Under the pieces are notes generated by a model. That model had not been told where the DNA came from and made no database searches. It worked only from the letters and a program-made list of their open reading frames with translations. The position numbers and the translations under genes are program-made. From contig NZ_LYVO01000026.1 in the NCBI RefSeq assembly GCF_001984055.1, positions 20,482 to 84,481 on the forward strand: a stretch of 64,000 bases of DNA, in the 5' to 3' direction. Source of the DNA: Variovorax sp. KK3. GTDB taxonomy: Bacteria > Pseudomonadota > Gammaproteobacteria > Burkholderiales > Burkholderiaceae_C. Shown here piece after piece: positions 1-7,820 of this stretch; within the stretch, counting starts at the first letter, position 1, and every line of letters starts with the position of its first letter.

Positions 1-244
1 CGCCGCAAGCGCATTGCCAGCGCCGCTGAGGGCGGTGCTGCAACGCGTGCAGCAGCGCTTCGGCCCGCTCGAACTGGGCCTCGTCCTCGACCCAGATCTC
101 GGGCAGGCACTGATCGGGCGGCAGTTGGCCGACCGCGCCGCCCAGGAACTCGCGCTGCACCGATGCGGCCACACCTTCCTCGCGCAATGCGTCGGCCCAC
201 AGCGTGGCGATCGCCAGGTTGGGCGCTTGCGCGAGGCGGCGCAT
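1..244 (-). CDS. DUF2007-type putative signal-transducing protein, C-terminus cut by window edge
   Basis: Reading the minus strand from the ATG at 244 gives an open frame that runs off the left edge, with about 81 residues visible. It begins MRRLAQAPNLAIATLWADAL and continues with a GAVGQLPPDQCLPEIWV segment followed by an acidic helix (EDEAQFERAEALL). This is the pattern of the small DUF2007 family, whose members are soluble proteins of unknown role, sometimes labelled signal-transducing. The start lies 13 bp after the stop of the DUF1289 gene on the same strand, so the two are probably cotranscribed. The family call is by eye, and the C-terminus cannot be judged. Confidence 0.6.
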   Translation of the reverse strand, partial: MRRLAQAPNLAIATLWADALREEGVAASVQREFLGGAVGQLPPDQCLPEIWVEDEAQFERAEALLHALQHRPQRRWQCACG

Positions 245-257
245 GGTGTCGGCGGCC

Positions 258-722
258 TCAGGCGGGCAGGTCGGCCGATGCGTCCGCGGCCGGCACATCG
301 TCTGGCCAGACCGGCTCGGTCTCGCGGGCGCGCTCGGCGTAGCGGTTGAAGCGCCAGGCCTTGTCGAGCATGGTGATGCGGCGCCAGGTGGCGCGCTTCT
401 GGCCGGGCGTCATCGACGGCCAGTGCTGGACTTCGTCGAAGCTGCGGCCGCAGCCCTTGCACTCGTCGTCGCCCTGGCTCGTGGAGCAAATGGCGATGCA
501 GGGCGTGTCGGGCGTGGTCTGGTACCAGGCCAGCCACGCATCCCAGGCCTTGGCAGGGAAGCCCACCTCGGAGGCCTCGTCCTCGTGATGGAAGACCATG
601 AGCGCATAGACCTCGGCCAGGGCGCGCAGTTCGGGCGCCAGCGTGATGCCGTCGGGCGAGGGCTTCCGCTCGCGCCAGTAATTGATGGCGGCCTCGATGT
701 CGGTGATGTGGATGGCGGCCAT
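258..722 (-). CDS. DUF3717-DUF1289 domain protein
   Basis: 154 residues from the ATG at 722; an in-frame ATG at 752 would add ten residues that look non-conserved. Residues 2-35 (IHITDIEAAINYWRERKP) match the DUF3717 pattern. Residues about 72-118 match DUF1289: cysteines at 75, 79, 88 and 91 (CX3CX8CX2C) followed by WPSMTPGQKRATWRRI. DUF1289 proteins are small Cys-rich proteins, possibly binding metal or an Fe-S cluster; their function is unknown. Having both domains on one chain suggests a metal-dependent accessory protein, but that is inference. The downstream DUF2007 gene is 13 bp away on the same strand. Confidence 0.75.
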   Translation of the reverse strand: MAAIHITDIEAAINYWRERKPSPDGITLAPELRALAEVYALMVFHHEDEASEVGFPAKAWDAWLAWYQTTPDTPCIAICSTSQGDDECKGCGRSFDEVQHWPSMTPGQKRATWRRITMLDKAWRFNRYAERARETEPVWPDDVPAADASADLPA

Positions 723-870
723 GGGGGTCGGCAAAATTCGGACGGGCATCATAGACCGGCAAAGTCCGACGGCAGGCGAAGGCCAAGCGTCGCTCTTAAA
801 TCAATAGCGCGTCGAAACCGCCTGGCGCGGCTTGCGGAACGTTTTTTCTTGAAGCCCTTGAAAAATCCAA

Positions 871-900
871 TTGCCATCCATGCGTCCTCGATGCTTTAAT
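871..900 (+). promoter_or_regulatory. Sigma70-type promoter for the terC riboswitch transcript
   Basis: A -35 box TTGCCA (871-876) and a -10 box TTTAAT (895-900) are separated by 18 bp, each matching consensus at 5 of 6 positions. Transcription would start near 906-908, just where the predicted yybP-ykoY aptamer begins. That agreement between promoter and RNA element supports both calls. Confidence 0.6.
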
Positions 901-904
901 CCGG

Positions 905-1026
905 CCTTCGAAGGGGAGTAGCTCCCACCCGCCCTCCACGAGGACGGAACTTCGACAGGTCGTCAATACGAGACACAACACCTCCGGCCTGTCGGGCAGC
1001 TCACGCTGCCGAGCAAGACCTTCGTC
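905..1026 (+). promoter_or_regulatory. yybP-ykoY (manganese) riboswitch aptamer upstream of terC
   Basis: The signature loop GGGGAGTAGC lies at 913-922 and the second conserved loop TCAATACGAG at 963-972. Helices are visible: CGAAGG (909-914) with CCTTCG (1019-1024) as P1, GACAGG (954-959) with CCTGTC (988-993), and GGCAGC with GCTGCC (995-1010). yybP-ykoY elements sense Mn2+ and commonly precede TerC/Alx and Mn exporter genes. The segment 1027-1140 would be the expression platform. There GTCCTC (1080-1085) is perfectly complementary to GAGGAC (1132-1137), which contains the terC Shine-Dalgarno, so control of translation is plausible. The class is recognised by eye. Confidence 0.8.
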
Positions 1027-1140
1027 TGGAACCCGCTCGGGTTCGGTCGAAGCGTTTGCGTGTCTCGGGGCCCCCGTGGGTCCTCATTCAGCCGCTTGGC
1101 CCGAGTCGTCGGGGATGAAGCACTACGAACAGAGGACGCT

Positions 1141-1878
1141 ATGGAACAGTTCATGACCCCAGAATTCTGGGTTGCCGTCGGTCAGATCATCATGATCGAC
1201 ATCCTTCTCGGTGGCGACAACGCCGTCGTCATCGCCTTGGCCTGCCGCAAGCTGCCCCCCGCGCAGCGCACCAAAGGCATCCTGTGGGGCACCGCCGGCG
1301 CCATCCTGCTGCGCGTGATCCTCATCTTCTTCGCGCTCACCCTGCTTGCCATCCCCTTCCTGAAACTCGCCGGCGCCCTGCTGCTGGTGTGGATCGGCGT
1401 GAAGCTGCTGGCGCCCGAGCATGACGACGCGCACGGCAACATCGCCGCCAGCGACAAGCTGTGGGCCGCCGTCAAGACCGTGATCATTGCCGACCTCGTG
1501 ATGAGCGTGGACAACGTCATCGCCATCGCGGGTGCCGCTCAAGGCGCCGGCGAAGGCCACCAGATGCCGCTGGTCGTGTTCGGCCTGCTGGTGAGCATTC
1601 CGATCATCGTCTGGGGCAGCCAGCTGGTCATCAAGCTCATGGACCGCTTCCCGATCATCATCACGCTGGGCGGCATGCTGCTGGGCTGGATCGCCGGCAC
1701 GATGGCTGTGACCGACCCCGCCATCGCCAACACCGCCGCCTGGACCTGGGTGCCGAAGCTGCCGCAGACCGACACCGTGCGTTACATTGCCGGCATCGGC
1801 GGCGCGCTGCTGGTGTTCGCGATCGGCAAGTGGGTGCTGATGCGCCGGCCGAAGCCGCAAGACACCGCCGCGGCCTGA
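1141..1878 (+). CDS. TerC family integral membrane protein (riboswitch-controlled copy)
   Basis: 245 residues, about seven hydrophobic membrane segments. The two family signatures are present: IDILLGGDNAVVIAL near residues 19-33 (acidic residues D20 and D26) and ADLVMSVDNVIAIAG near 118-132. TerC/Alx proteins are inner-membrane proteins linked to Mn2+ export or metal loading of exported proteins and to tellurite resistance. The ATG at 1141 is chosen over the in-frame ATG at 1060 because it follows AGAGGAC at 1131-1137 and because 1060 lies in the riboswitch leader. Two small genes follow on the same strand. A second TerC copy at 27924-28607 has no such leader. Confidence 0.9.
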   Translation: MEQFMTPEFWVAVGQIIMIDILLGGDNAVVIALACRKLPPAQRTKGILWGTAGAILLRVILIFFALTLLAIPFLKLAGALLLVWIGVKLLAPEHDDAHGNIAASDKLWAAVKTVIIADLVMSVDNVIAIAGAAQGAGEGHQMPLVVFGLLVSIPIIVWGSQLVIKLMDRFPIIITLGGMLLGWIAGTMAVTDPAIANTAAWTWVPKLPQTDTVRYIAGIGGALLVFAIGKWVLMRRPKPQDTAAA

Positions 1879-1926
1879 TCTCGACACGTAGCCTCTGACA
1901 CTCCAACGACGCAAGAAGGAGCGCCC

Positions 1927-2391
1927 ATGGAAAAGATCATTCTCTATGTCGACGATGCGACCTATGCGCGCGAGCTGCTGTCGCGGCTCACGCCCGAAGC
2001 GGTCGGCGTCGGTGCCCGCCACTGGGTGCTGGTGGCGTGCGCCCCGCGCATGACGCATCGCATCAGCAAGTGGGTCAGCCACAGTGCGCGCGAGAACTGG
2101 CGCAACAAGTGGTTCGCCAAGACGCAAGACATGCTGATGCCGCTGCTGGAACTCGAGGAAAGCCGGGTCACACCCGTGCTGGCCAAGGGTCCGCTCACCG
2201 AGCTGACCCAGCGGCTGAAGATGGAGCACGGGTCGGGTCGCGTGATCGATGCGCGCCGGCCCAAGATCGGCGTCGAACTCGAACCGGTGGCGCCGGACGT
2301 GCAGCCGCCGGCCCAGGCCGGCTGGGCGCTGCCTGGCGCGATGCTGGGCATGGGCGCCTTGCTCGTGCTGGCGAACGAGCTGTCGGAATAA
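1927..2391 (+). CDS. Conserved hypothetical protein
   Basis: 154 residues, preceded by an AAGGAG ribosome site at 1915-1921. The N-terminal half (KIILYVDDATYARELLSRL) looks like the first beta-alpha unit of a universal-stress-type fold, and the C-terminal 25 residues are hydrophobic (WALPGAMLGMGALLVLANE), which could anchor it. It sits 48 bp after terC and 23 bp before a holin-like membrane gene, so it probably shares the riboswitch transcript. I do not recognise a specific function. A USP-like role is a guess from the fold pattern. Confidence 0.65.
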   Translation: MEKIILYVDDATYARELLSRLTPEAVGVGARHWVLVACAPRMTHRISKWVSHSARENWRNKWFAKTQDMLMPLLELEESRVTPVLAKGPLTELTQRLKMEHGSGRVIDARRPKIGVELEPVAPDVQPPAQAGWALPGAMLGMGALLVLANELSE

Positions 2392-2414
2392 GGCACCCTG
2401 CCGCCTCCCGACGC

Positions 2415-2771
2415 ATGCGTCTGCTCATCAAGTGGCTGCTCAGCGCGCTCGCGCTGCTCGCAGTCACCTACATCTACAGCGGCGTTCAGGTTCCGAACTT
2501 CACCTCGGCCCTGATCGCCGCTGCCGTGATCGGCCTGCTCAACATGGTGGTGCGTCCGGTGCTGGTGATCCTCACCTTGCCGGTCACCATCGTCACGCTG
2601 GGCCTCTTCCTGTTCATCATCAACGCCCTGCTGTTCTGGGCCGCCTCGGGGCTGCTCTCGGGCTTTCACGTGAACGGCTTCGTCGCGGCGCTGATCGGCT
2701 CGCTGATCTATTCTCTGCTCGGGCTCGTCATCGAGGCGGCACTGGGCGGCCTCTTCTCCAAGCGCCGCTGA
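2415..2771 (+). CDS. Phage-holin-4-2 family small membrane protein
   Basis: 118 residues, almost entirely hydrophobic, with four predicted membrane segments. The characteristic NMVVRPVLVILTLPVTIVTLG block lies near residues 45-65. This is the PF04020 family (once named mycobacteriophage holin), widespread in bacterial chromosomes and not tied to prophage here, since no phage genes are nearby. The ATG at 2415 gives the compact family length; a longer frame upstream would overlap the preceding gene. A terminator hairpin overlaps its stop codon. Confidence 0.8.
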   Translation: MRLLIKWLLSALALLAVTYIYSGVQVPNFTSALIAAAVIGLLNMVVRPVLVILTLPVTIVTLGLFLFIINALLFWAASGLLSGFHVNGFVAALIGSLIYSLLGLVIEAALGGLFSKRR

Positions 2772-2781
2772 GGCGCTTTTT
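2761..2781 (+). terminator. Rho-independent terminator overlapping the holin-like stop codon
   Basis: AGCGCC (2761-2766) pairs with GGCGCT (2772-2777), with a five-base loop GCTGA that contains the TGA stop, followed by a T run to 2781. It would end the terC transcript. The convergent M48 gene stops at 2781, so the two transcription units abut. Confidence 0.65.
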
Positions 2782-4340
2782 CATTTGAGCGGCGGCTCCG
2801 CCGCCTGCTCCTTGACCAGCACCTCGATGGCACGCGCCCGCGTGTCGATGATCGAGGCCTCGTAGTGGTCGATGGGCCCCTCTCCCTTTCGCATGAACTC
2901 CTGCGCCGCCTTGAAGCGGTCGCGCGCGCCCGGATAGTCCAGCACCGCCACGTTGGCTTCGGCATCGGCGCGGATGGCACGCAAGGTGTCGTTCTGTGCG
3001 TTGTACAGGTTGCTCAGCGCGCGCCAGGCGCCGGCGTCGCGCGGATGCGTCGCCACCCAGTCGCGCAGCGGCGGCACCATGGGGCCCGGCTGACGGGCGG
3101 CAGCGGCCGCCTGGGCCGCCAGCATCATCTCGTCCCGGTGCTTGGCCTTGGGGTCGAGCAAGGCCAGGGCCTTGGGCGCGTCGCCGGCCACGAGTTCGAT
3201 CTCGGCCGACAGCAGGCGTGCCAGGCGCGCGCCCGACGGATCTTCTGCGACGCGTGTGCCCAGCCGCTGTGCGAGCGCCCGGGCCGACTTGTAGTCGCGC
3301 AATTCGTTGGCCGCCAATGCGGCCGCATAGAGGGTGCCGGCCTGCTGGGCCGGCGTGCTGCGCGCGAATTCGCCGCTGCCCGCCGCGTCGACGTACTGCC
3401 GCAGCACGTCCACGCCGGGGCGTACCAGCACCCGGGCCCGCGCCGCGATCTGGGCATGGTCCATGGCCAGGGGCATGGCGGCGCTGCTGCCAGGCCGGAA
3501 CTGAAAGCGGCCCTGCATGTCGGAAATGCGCTCGCTGTTGAGCGGATGGCTGCGTAGGTAGGGATAGGAGCCGTTGTCGTTGAGGCGCGCGGCGTACTGC
3601 AGCTTCTCGAACATCGCCGCCGCACCCTGCGGCGCAAATCCCGCCTGCGTCATCACGCCGAAACCGACGCGATCGGCTTCGCGCTCCATGTCCCGCGAGA
3701 ACCCGAGCTGGCTCTGCATGAACGCGGCCTGGCTGCCCATCAGCACCGCTTGTCCGGCGTCTCCACTGCGGCTCTTGCCGGCGGCGATCATGCCCAGGAT
3801 CATGCCGGCCAGCAGCAGCGGCATCTGCCGGCTCTGCTTGGCCATGATGCGAGAGATGTGCCGCTGCGTGACGTGCGAGAGCTCGTGCCCGAGCACCGTG
3901 GCGAGTTCGTCGCGGCTGCCGGTGACTGCGATCAAGCCGAGGTGCAGGCCCAGGTAGCCGCCCGGCAGCGCGAAGGCATTGATGCTGCGGTCACGCCCCA
4001 GCATGACGACCCAGGCGAAGCGCTCGTCCAGTTCGGGCGTCAGGTCCCCACGCAGTCGCGCCGCGGCCATCAGGCGCTGCCAGATGTCCTGCACGTACTC
4101 GCCGAGCACCGGGTCATCGATGTAGTCGGGGTCGCGATAGAGTTCCCGCGCGATCTGATCGCCGAGGCGGCGCTCGGCGCTGGCAGTCATCTCGCCGCCA
4201 TCGCCCATGCCCGGCAGAAGCTGGGCCTGCGCGAGTGGTGGCATGGCCAGCTGGCAGGCGATCAGCAGGCACGCACAGAGCGTGCGCAGCAGCGGCCTGC
4301 TTCGGCGGGTCGTGTCAGGGGAAGTGGTCCGGCGCGGCAT
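2781..4340 (-). CDS. Periplasmic M48 family metalloprotease (BepA/YfgC-like)
   Basis: 519 residues from the ATG at 4340. A signal peptide is visible: an Arg-rich start, a hydrophobic stretch at residues 17-33 and cleavage near AQA at 38-40. The zinc motif HELSH lies at residues 152-156, with the downstream glutamate ligand in the MEREAD motif. A TPR-like alpha-helical C-terminal half (about 310-510) completes the BepA architecture. BepA-type proteases act in outer-membrane protein quality control and LptD maturation. An ATG at 4412 exists but would remove the signal peptide from the N-terminus and run into the moaC start region. Divergent from moaC. Confidence 0.88.
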   Translation of the reverse strand: MPRRTTSPDTTRRSRPLLRTLCACLLIACQLAMPPLAQAQLLPGMGDGGEMTASAERRLGDQIARELYRDPDYIDDPVLGEYVQDIWQRLMAAARLRGDLTPELDERFAWVVMLGRDRSINAFALPGGYLGLHLGLIAVTGSRDELATVLGHELSHVTQRHISRIMAKQSRQMPLLLAGMILGMIAAGKSRSGDAGQAVLMGSQAAFMQSQLGFSRDMEREADRVGFGVMTQAGFAPQGAAAMFEKLQYAARLNDNGSYPYLRSHPLNSERISDMQGRFQFRPGSSAAMPLAMDHAQIAARARVLVRPGVDVLRQYVDAAGSGEFARSTPAQQAGTLYAAALAANELRDYKSARALAQRLGTRVAEDPSGARLARLLSAEIELVAGDAPKALALLDPKAKHRDEMMLAAQAAAAARQPGPMVPPLRDWVATHPRDAGAWRALSNLYNAQNDTLRAIRADAEANVAVLDYPGARDRFKAAQEFMRKGEGPIDHYEASIIDTRARAIEVLVKEQAAEPPLK

Positions 4341-4396
4341 GACGGATGGCGGCAAAGGGGCCTCGTATGATGCGTCAGTCTGCGGAACGTTCAAGC

Positions 4397-4900
4397 ATGA
4401 GTTCTTCTTCACTTACCCATTTCGATGCCCAGGGCCAGGCTCACATGGTCGACGTGGCCGGCAAACCGGCGACGCGGCGCGTCGCGGTGGCCACCGGGTG
4501 TATCGAGATGCAAGCCGCGACGCTGGCGATCATCGAATCGGGCGGCGCGAAAAAGGGCGATGTGCTGGGCGTGGCGCGCATCGCGGGCATTCAGGCCGCC
4601 AAGAAGACCAGCGACCTGATCCCCCTGTGTCATCCGCTGGCCCTGACGCGCGTGGCAGTGGACTTCGCGATGGCCGAAGGCGGCACACCGCAGGTGGCCT
4701 GCACAGCCACCGTCGAGACGGTCGGGCCGACCGGCGTGGAGATGGAAGCCCTCACCGCCGTGCAGGTGGCACTGCTGACCATCTACGACATGTGCAAGGC
4801 AGTGGACCGCGGGATGACGATCACGGGTGTGCATGTGGTCGAGAAGCACGGCGGGAAGTCGGGGAGCTATATCGCCGGGCAGCCCCAGTCCGCGGGCTGA
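4397..4900 (+). CDS. moaC: Cyclic pyranopterin monophosphate synthase MoaC
   Basis: 167 residues, the usual family length. It catalyses conversion of the MoaA product to cyclic pyranopterin monophosphate in molybdenum cofactor synthesis. Visible family blocks are [12 protein letters not shown] near residues 17-28, [13 protein letters not shown] near 68-80, [14 protein letters not shown] and [11 protein letters not shown] near 132-142, which carries catalytic Lys and Asp. The ATG at 4397 is chosen because translation upstream is not conserved-looking. It is divergent from the M48 protease with only 56 bp between starts, so the promoters overlap. No other mo cofactor gene is in the window. Confidence 0.95.
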   Translation: MSSSSLTHFDAQGQAHMVDVAGKPATRRVAVATGCIEMQAATLAIIESGGAKKGDVLGVARIAGIQAAKKTSDLIPLCHPLALTRVAVDFAMAEGGTPQVACTATVETVGPTGVEMEALTAVQVALLTIYDMCKAVDRGMTITGVHVVEKHGGKSGSYIAGQPQSAG

Positions 4901-4931
4901 GCCTCGTTCATTCATCTTCTCGTCCACCGAT

Positions 4932-6623
4932 TCATTCGGACGGATCGTCGATCGGCAGGTCATTGCGCCAGCGCTCGTATTCGCGCGGATAGGCGATGCT
5001 GAAGCGCTGGATGTGGGCCGAGGCCTCGTCGCGCAGGCCCAGCAGGATCGCGCTGTCAATGAGCTTGGCGACGACGCGCGCTTCGGGGGAGAAATGGAGC
5101 AACTGCACGGCCAGCGCGTGAACCTGCGTTGCATGACCCTCATCCACCGGCGAGAGCGCCAGTTCGGCAAAGCGCACCTGGTTCGCGAACAGCCATGAGC
5201 CCGCGACCTTGTTCAGCGTGTCGTCCTGCAATGCCGGCAGGCGCTCGTCGCGGGGAAGATAGATCTGGCTGATGCGGGCGTAGTCCCAGGCGGCGTAAAC
5301 GGAGCCGATGAGCAGCACTGCCGCACCCAGCACCGGTGCTGCTTTCGACGGAAGGCGTGGCGGTGCGACAGACGCCGCAGCAGGCCACAGGAAGCCGATG
5401 CAAAGCCCGAACACCAGCTGGAACGGCCCGTACCACAGCGGATATTCGAGCAGGCTGTGGATCAAGATCATCGTCAGCAGCCCCCAGACCATGAGCCGTG
5501 CCGGATCGGCTTCGCGCCACGGACGCGCCGCGATCGCCAGCCATCCGAACCCGCTGCAGATCAAGAGGGCTGCGGGCACGCCCAGCTCCACGCTCAAATG
5601 CAACGGCAGGTTGTGGGCGTTGTCGAGCAGTTCGGTGAAGCGAATGCCTTCGTACAGCGTGCTGTAGTGGGCGAAGGCGAGTTCACCCCAGCCCCAACCC
5701 GTCCAGGGACGCAGCGCGATCAGATCGAGCACGTTGTGCCAAAGGATCATTCGACTGTGCGCGAGCGGGGCGCCTTCGCGAAGGCGCTGGCCCATGGTTT
5801 CGACGCCGCCGCCCGCGAGCAGCGGCAAGAGCCACGTGGCGAAGAAGTAGACGGGAATCGAGGCCAGCAACAGCAACGGAGGAGGAAGCCGGAAGCGCCC
5901 CGGCCCGCGCCGTTCGCGCCATGCGAGCCAGGACGACACGCCGGCGATCGACAGCAGTTGCAGCAATCCCGTTCTGGAGGTCGACGCAGCGAGACCGAAC
6001 AGCAGCAGGCAAACCGCGATCGTCCATGCGACACGACGCCAGCCCAAGGTCCAATCCGGCTGAAGCCAAAGCGCCGCGACCAGCGCCATGCTGAGCAAGG
6101 TGGCCAGTTGGTTGCGCTGTCGAAGGCTTCCGTACGCCTGACCAGGCTCGGGGGCATTCATCCAAGGCAACAAGGTCTCCGCCAGGCCGAAGTACTGAAG
6201 CAGCCCCAGCAACGCGCTGAGCAGCCCGGCGGCCAGCAAACCCCAGGCAACGACCGCCGGCAGTGGTTGGTTTGGCTGCGTGCCGCCCGCCCCGATACAC
6301 GCCATCGCCATCACTGCGGCCATCGTCGTCGCAACGACCGCTGCGAGCGACAGGTTGGGCACGCAACGAATCAACACCAAGCTGCCCGTCAACGCCAACC
6401 AGCCCGCGAGCGGGGGCGAGGGCCGGGCCGCAGATACACCCAGCGCCAGAAGCAGGAACGCCATGCAGATCCACGTGGCCAGCTGCTGCCAGGCGTTGGC
6501 CGAGGGACCAGCGGCCATGGGAAACAGGAAGGGCAGCGCGACGAGGGCTGCGCACATCGGCAACCGGACGGCTTGCTGCGCACTCGTGCGGGCGCAAACC
6601 GCAGCGGTCGTCATCGATAGCAT
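4932..6623 (-). CDS. pglL: PglL/TfpO-type O-oligosaccharyltransferase (Wzy_C superfamily)
   Basis: 563 residues with about eleven membrane segments and a soluble C-terminal tail (about 440-563). The Wzy_C/PglL signature region lies near residues 303-345: RPWTGWGWGELAF, then DNAHNLPLHLSVELG. Family members move a lipid-linked glycan onto pilin Ser/Thr (PglL, TfpO) or onto lipid A (WaaL). Its position divergent from pilE with 140 bp between, and the glycan gene set 8 kb away, favour a pilin glycosylating enzyme. That choice is inference, since sequence alone does not separate PglL from WaaL with certainty. A start at 6614 (MTTAAV) is also possible. Confidence 0.75.
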   Translation of the reverse strand: MLSMTTAAVCARTSAQQAVRLPMCAALVALPFLFPMAAGPSANAWQQLATWICMAFLLLALGVSAARPSPPLAGWLALTGSLVLIRCVPNLSLAAVVATTMAAVMAMACIGAGGTQPNQPLPAVVAWGLLAAGLLSALLGLLQYFGLAETLLPWMNAPEPGQAYGSLRQRNQLATLLSMALVAALWLQPDWTLGWRRVAWTIAVCLLLFGLAASTSRTGLLQLLSIAGVSSWLAWRERRGPGRFRLPPPLLLLASIPVYFFATWLLPLLAGGGVETMGQRLREGAPLAHSRMILWHNVLDLIALRPWTGWGWGELAFAHYSTLYEGIRFTELLDNAHNLPLHLSVELGVPAALLICSGFGWLAIAARPWREADPARLMVWGLLTMILIHSLLEYPLWYGPFQLVFGLCIGFLWPAAASVAPPRLPSKAAPVLGAAVLLIGSVYAAWDYARISQIYLPRDERLPALQDDTLNKVAGSWLFANQVRFAELALSPVDEGHATQVHALAVQLLHFSPEARVVAKLIDSAILLGLRDEASAHIQRFSIAYPREYERWRNDLPIDDPSE

Positions 6624-6719
6624 TGTGCAACTGAGAAAAAGTACACGAAAGGTCTAACGCAAGTCGACAGAAGGAACATGGATGCAGACAAACGGTTGAA
6701 TCTAAATCTCAATCGCCGC

Positions 6720-6732
6720 TGACAATTTGTCA
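6720..6732. promoter_or_regulatory. Dyad TGACAA-T-TTGTCA in the pglL/pilE divergent region
   Basis: A perfect inverted repeat lies 31 bp upstream of the pilE start and 97 bp upstream of pglL. The same arms with a longer spacer, in opposite orientation to the gene, occur upstream of pilA at 25321-25335. TGTC/GACA cores are reminiscent of NtrC-family PilR sites, but the regulator is not identified here. Confidence 0.45.
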
Positions 6733-6763
6733 CGTTCCATTCTTGACTCGAAGGGTCGCTCAC

Positions 6764-7222
6764 GTGACTAGCCTCTACCGATCACATCTGCGGCGCGCGG
6801 CCGGCTTCACACTCATCGAAGTGATGATCGTGGTCGCGATCATCGGCATCCTGGCGGCGGTGGGGATTCCTGCCTATTCGGACTACGTGCGCCGCGGGCA
6901 GGTCGTGGAAGGCACGAATGCGCTCGCAGCCATGCGCACGGAGATGGAGCGGTTCTATCAGGACAACCGGACTTACGTGAACGCGACGCCCTGCACTGCG
7001 TCGCTCGCGAACCGTACGGTCGGCAAGTTCGTGCTCAGCTGCAATCCGAACCCGACTGCCACCGAATACACCTTGCTCGCAACGGGCAGTGCGCCCCTGA
7101 CCGGCCTGGTCTACACCGTCAACAACACCAACGTACGCGCCACCACCGGTGTGCCCACCAATTCGGGTTGGGTTACGTGCGCCTCGACCTGGATCATGAA
7201 GAAGGGCCAGACATGCTCATGA
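6764..7222 (+). CDS. pilE: Type IV pilin, PilE-like minor pilin
   Basis: 152 residues from a GTG start. An AAGGG ribosome site at 6751-6755 sits 8 bp before the GTG; an in-frame TTG at 6743 has no such site. After a short basic leader comes the class III signal [25 protein letters not shown], with cleavage after Gly and Glu at mature position 5. The C-terminal region has paired cysteines and ends in KKGQTCS, leaving a serine as the last residue. That is the site type used by TfpO enzymes. First gene of the pilE-fimT-pilV-pilW-pilX-pilY1 run; the next start overlaps its end by 10 bp. Confidence 0.9.
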   Translation: MTSLYRSHLRRAAGFTLIEVMIVVAIIGILAAVGIPAYSDYVRRGQVVEGTNALAAMRTEMERFYQDNRTYVNATPCTASLANRTVGKFVLSCNPNPTATEYTLLATGSAPLTGLVYTVNNTNVRATTGVPTNSGWVTCASTWIMKKGQTCS

Positions 7223-7818
7223 GGGCGCGAGGCTTCACCCTGGTCGAACTGCTGGTCACCATCGTCATCATGGCCATTCTGTTGACGCTGGCGATGCCGT
7301 CGATGTCCGGGTGGGTGCGCAACAGCCGGCTCCGGGCAGCGAGCGATTCGCTGCAGGACGGGCTTCGCACTGCGCAGGCGGAGGCGCTCCGCCGAAGCCG
7401 CCAAGTCGTTTTCTCGCTGACGGACGACAAGCCGACCACGGCCACCTACACGGCCAAGAACAACGGCAAGAACTGGGTGATCAAGACCATCCCGCTGACC
7501 GGTTCGGGCGAGACTGCCACGCTGATCGAAGTCGGCGTGATCGCCGAGCTGAGCTCAGACATTCAAATCGCCGGGCCCGCGAACGTGTGCTTCAGCTCGA
7601 TCGGGCGCATGGTCGCGAATTCAGACCCAGGCACGAACTTCGGAGAGTGCGAATTGCCCACTACCACGCCCCCGGTCCGGCCGTTCAACATCAGCTACGC
7701 GACGCCCTCCGCCGGTATCGACCGCCCGCTGCGCGTGACCTTGGCCCTCGGCGGACAAGTCCGGCTGTGCGACCCCGCCAAGACCTTGAGTTCCTCTGCG
7801 CCAGACGGCTGCCCTTGA
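7213..7818 (+). CDS. fimT: GspH/FimT family pseudopilin
   Basis: 201 residues. The N-terminus MLMRARGFTLVELLVTIVIM shows the prepilin peptidase site after Gly7 and Glu5 of the mature protein, followed by the GspH/FimT core (residues about 40-190) and cysteines near the C-terminus. FimT-type minor pilins help initiate pilus assembly and can bind DNA in competent species. The ATG at 7213 lies 7 bp after a GAAGAAGGG segment and overlaps the end of pilE, suggesting translational coupling. An ATG at 7219 is an alternative. The next gene starts 3 bp after the stop. Confidence 0.88.
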   Translation: MLMRARGFTLVELLVTIVIMAILLTLAMPSMSGWVRNSRLRAASDSLQDGLRTAQAEALRRSRQVVFSLTDDKPTTATYTAKNNGKNWVIKTIPLTGSGETATLIEVGVIAELSSDIQIAGPANVCFSSIGRMVANSDPGTNFGECELPTTTPPVRPFNISYATPSAGIDRPLRVTLALGGQVRLCDPAKTLSSSAPDGCP

Positions 7819-7820
7819 CC

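Noticed and set aside
1123..2229. Minus-strand frame opposite terC
   Set aside because: Its His, Asp and Arg rich composition is typical of antisense high-GC frames; terC signatures on the plus strand are unambiguous.
2415..2771. Holin-like gene as a sign of prophage
   Set aside because: The PF04020 family is common in chromosomes, and no lysin, integrase, capsid or att site is nearby.
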